Of a DNA stretch of 64,000 nucleotides, positions 63,439 to 64,000 are shown piece after piece; within the stretch, counting starts at the first letter, position 1; every line of letters starts with the position of its first letter. The stretch covers positions 12,192,501-12,256,500 of the forward strand of contig NC_134031.1 in the NCBI RefSeq assembly GCF_964204645.1, read 5' to 3'. Source of the DNA: Tubulanus polymorphus. Lineage: Eukaryota > Nemertea > Palaeonemertea > Tubulaniformes > Tubulanidae. Under the pieces are notes generated by a model that saw only the letters and a program-made list of their open reading frames with translations, did not search any database and had not been told where the DNA came from. Position numbers and translations under genes: made by a program.

Positions 63439-63499
63439 CTACAATTGAATACCAACGCATGAATCATATTTTACACTTGTGATATTCACAGCCACATGT

Positions 63500-64000
63500 G
63501 AAGTTACACGGTAAGACGTACATACAGAGATGAAACAAGAGGCCCATGGGCCTTGAAGCATTGGTAGATTATACTGTGCTATGGTATTGAATGGTTAATG
63601 TTTTACATCTACCGACAAATGTACACCAACTGTGAGTGATAGAACCACGCAGACTTTGTAATTTTAACTTACACGCTGAAAATGAATTTCTTGAATGTGC
63701 ACACTTCCCACTACAAGGTTAAACCTTAACCCTGAACAACCTGGAAAATGTGTTTGGCAACAAGCATATTTCTAACCCTAAAACATAGTCTTTTTTGGCA
63801 TTTTGGCCAATTAATTGGCTATTTTCTGTTCCGTATTTATTGGAATTGTGAACCGAATTGAACGTTTCAGTTCCAAAGATACTTAAAGATGATATTTTCC
63901 TCCATTTGAATTTTGGCCATAATCTATTTTCAGGGATGAGAACGCCGACCAAAAAAATGCGCGGGTTATTTTTCTTGAGTGACATACGTGAACCAGCTGA
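63500..64000. other. SMG8 intron with a molluscan-style repeat end
   Basis: 63525-63570 'gatgaaacaagaggcccatgggccttgaagcattggtagat' contains the GGCCCATGGGCC palindrome that marks a dispersed repeat common in bivalve and gastropod genomes, as I remember it. The next upstream SMG8 exon was not found here. Confidence 0.4.

Noticed and set aside
62439-62897. A 152-codon minus-strand open frame as a gene of its own
   Set aside because: Only 62460-62600 is conserved (SMG8 exon B); the rest is intron and MITE.
63719-63985. 88-codon minus-strand frame as the preceding SMG8 exon
   Set aside because: The sequence does not resemble SMG8 and the splice borders do not fit phase 0.
1-64000. tRNA and rRNA genes
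   Set aside because: No cloverleaf with A and B boxes and no rRNA signature was noticed on either strand; a program scan could still find degraded tRNA-derived SINEs.

Overview
This is eukaryotic nuclear DNA, apparently one stretch of a repeat-choked invertebrate gene. The repeats (a motif around 63535 of the 'aacaagaggcccatgggcc' type, satellite-like elements ending in ggacggacgga tracts, Penelope, BEL/Pao and CR1/L2-like elements, and a SAP/SWIM plus THAP/DDE transposon) suggest a marine lophotrochozoan, most likely a mollusc. That assignment is inference.

Host gene. Seven exons of SMG8 (nonsense-mediated decay factor, subunit of the SMG1 kinase complex) can be read on the minus strand: 63438-63283, 62600-62460, 57220-57010, 51657-51415, 42419-42276, 27368-27237 and 7097-6976. 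All have GT-AG borders, the phases join perfectly, and together they encode exactly 383 codons without a stop. The first and last exons of the gene lie outside the window. Almost everything else is intronic: introns of 0.7, 5.2, 5.4, 9.0, 14.9 and 20.1 kb, filled by mobile elements.

Layout. 1-6240: BEL/Pao sequence in the order integrase-LTR-gag-protease-RT, with a TTAA-flanked piggyBac element inside gag. 7.3-18.5 kb: hAT-like MITE, a Gypsy element split by a 4.8 kb non-LTR retrotransposon, piggyBac remnant, 153-bp tandem repeats. 18.6-23.2 kb: a convergent two-gene DNA transposon (SAP + SWIM gene on plus, THAP + DDE_Tnp_4 gene on minus) resembling ISL2EU/IS4EU elements. 24.4-31.3 kb: MITE, tandem duplication, an unusual GAACAAA-rich array, a 1.46 kb fold-back element with Polinton-like 6-bp target duplication, and dispersed repeats. 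31.4-40.2 kb: a very AT-rich, virus-like block (capsid-like, membrane and coiled-coil ORFs on the minus strand), cut in two by a 5.1 kb CR1/L2-like LINE. 40.3-51.4 kb: palindromic TTTGACGCGTCAAA repeats, piggyBac copy, LINE, mariner and Gypsy remnants. 51.7-57.0 kb: MULE remnant and a minus-strand Penelope element. 57.5-60.0 kb: a plus-strand Penelope element with a GIY-YIG endonuclease, a hammerhead-like motif and inverted flanking repeats. 61.4-63.1 kb: LINE fragment and MITE.

Most element ORFs carry stops and frameshifts and are described as broken copies. No tRNA, rRNA or CRISPR array was seen. All functional statements rest on recognising motifs by eye, without database searches.
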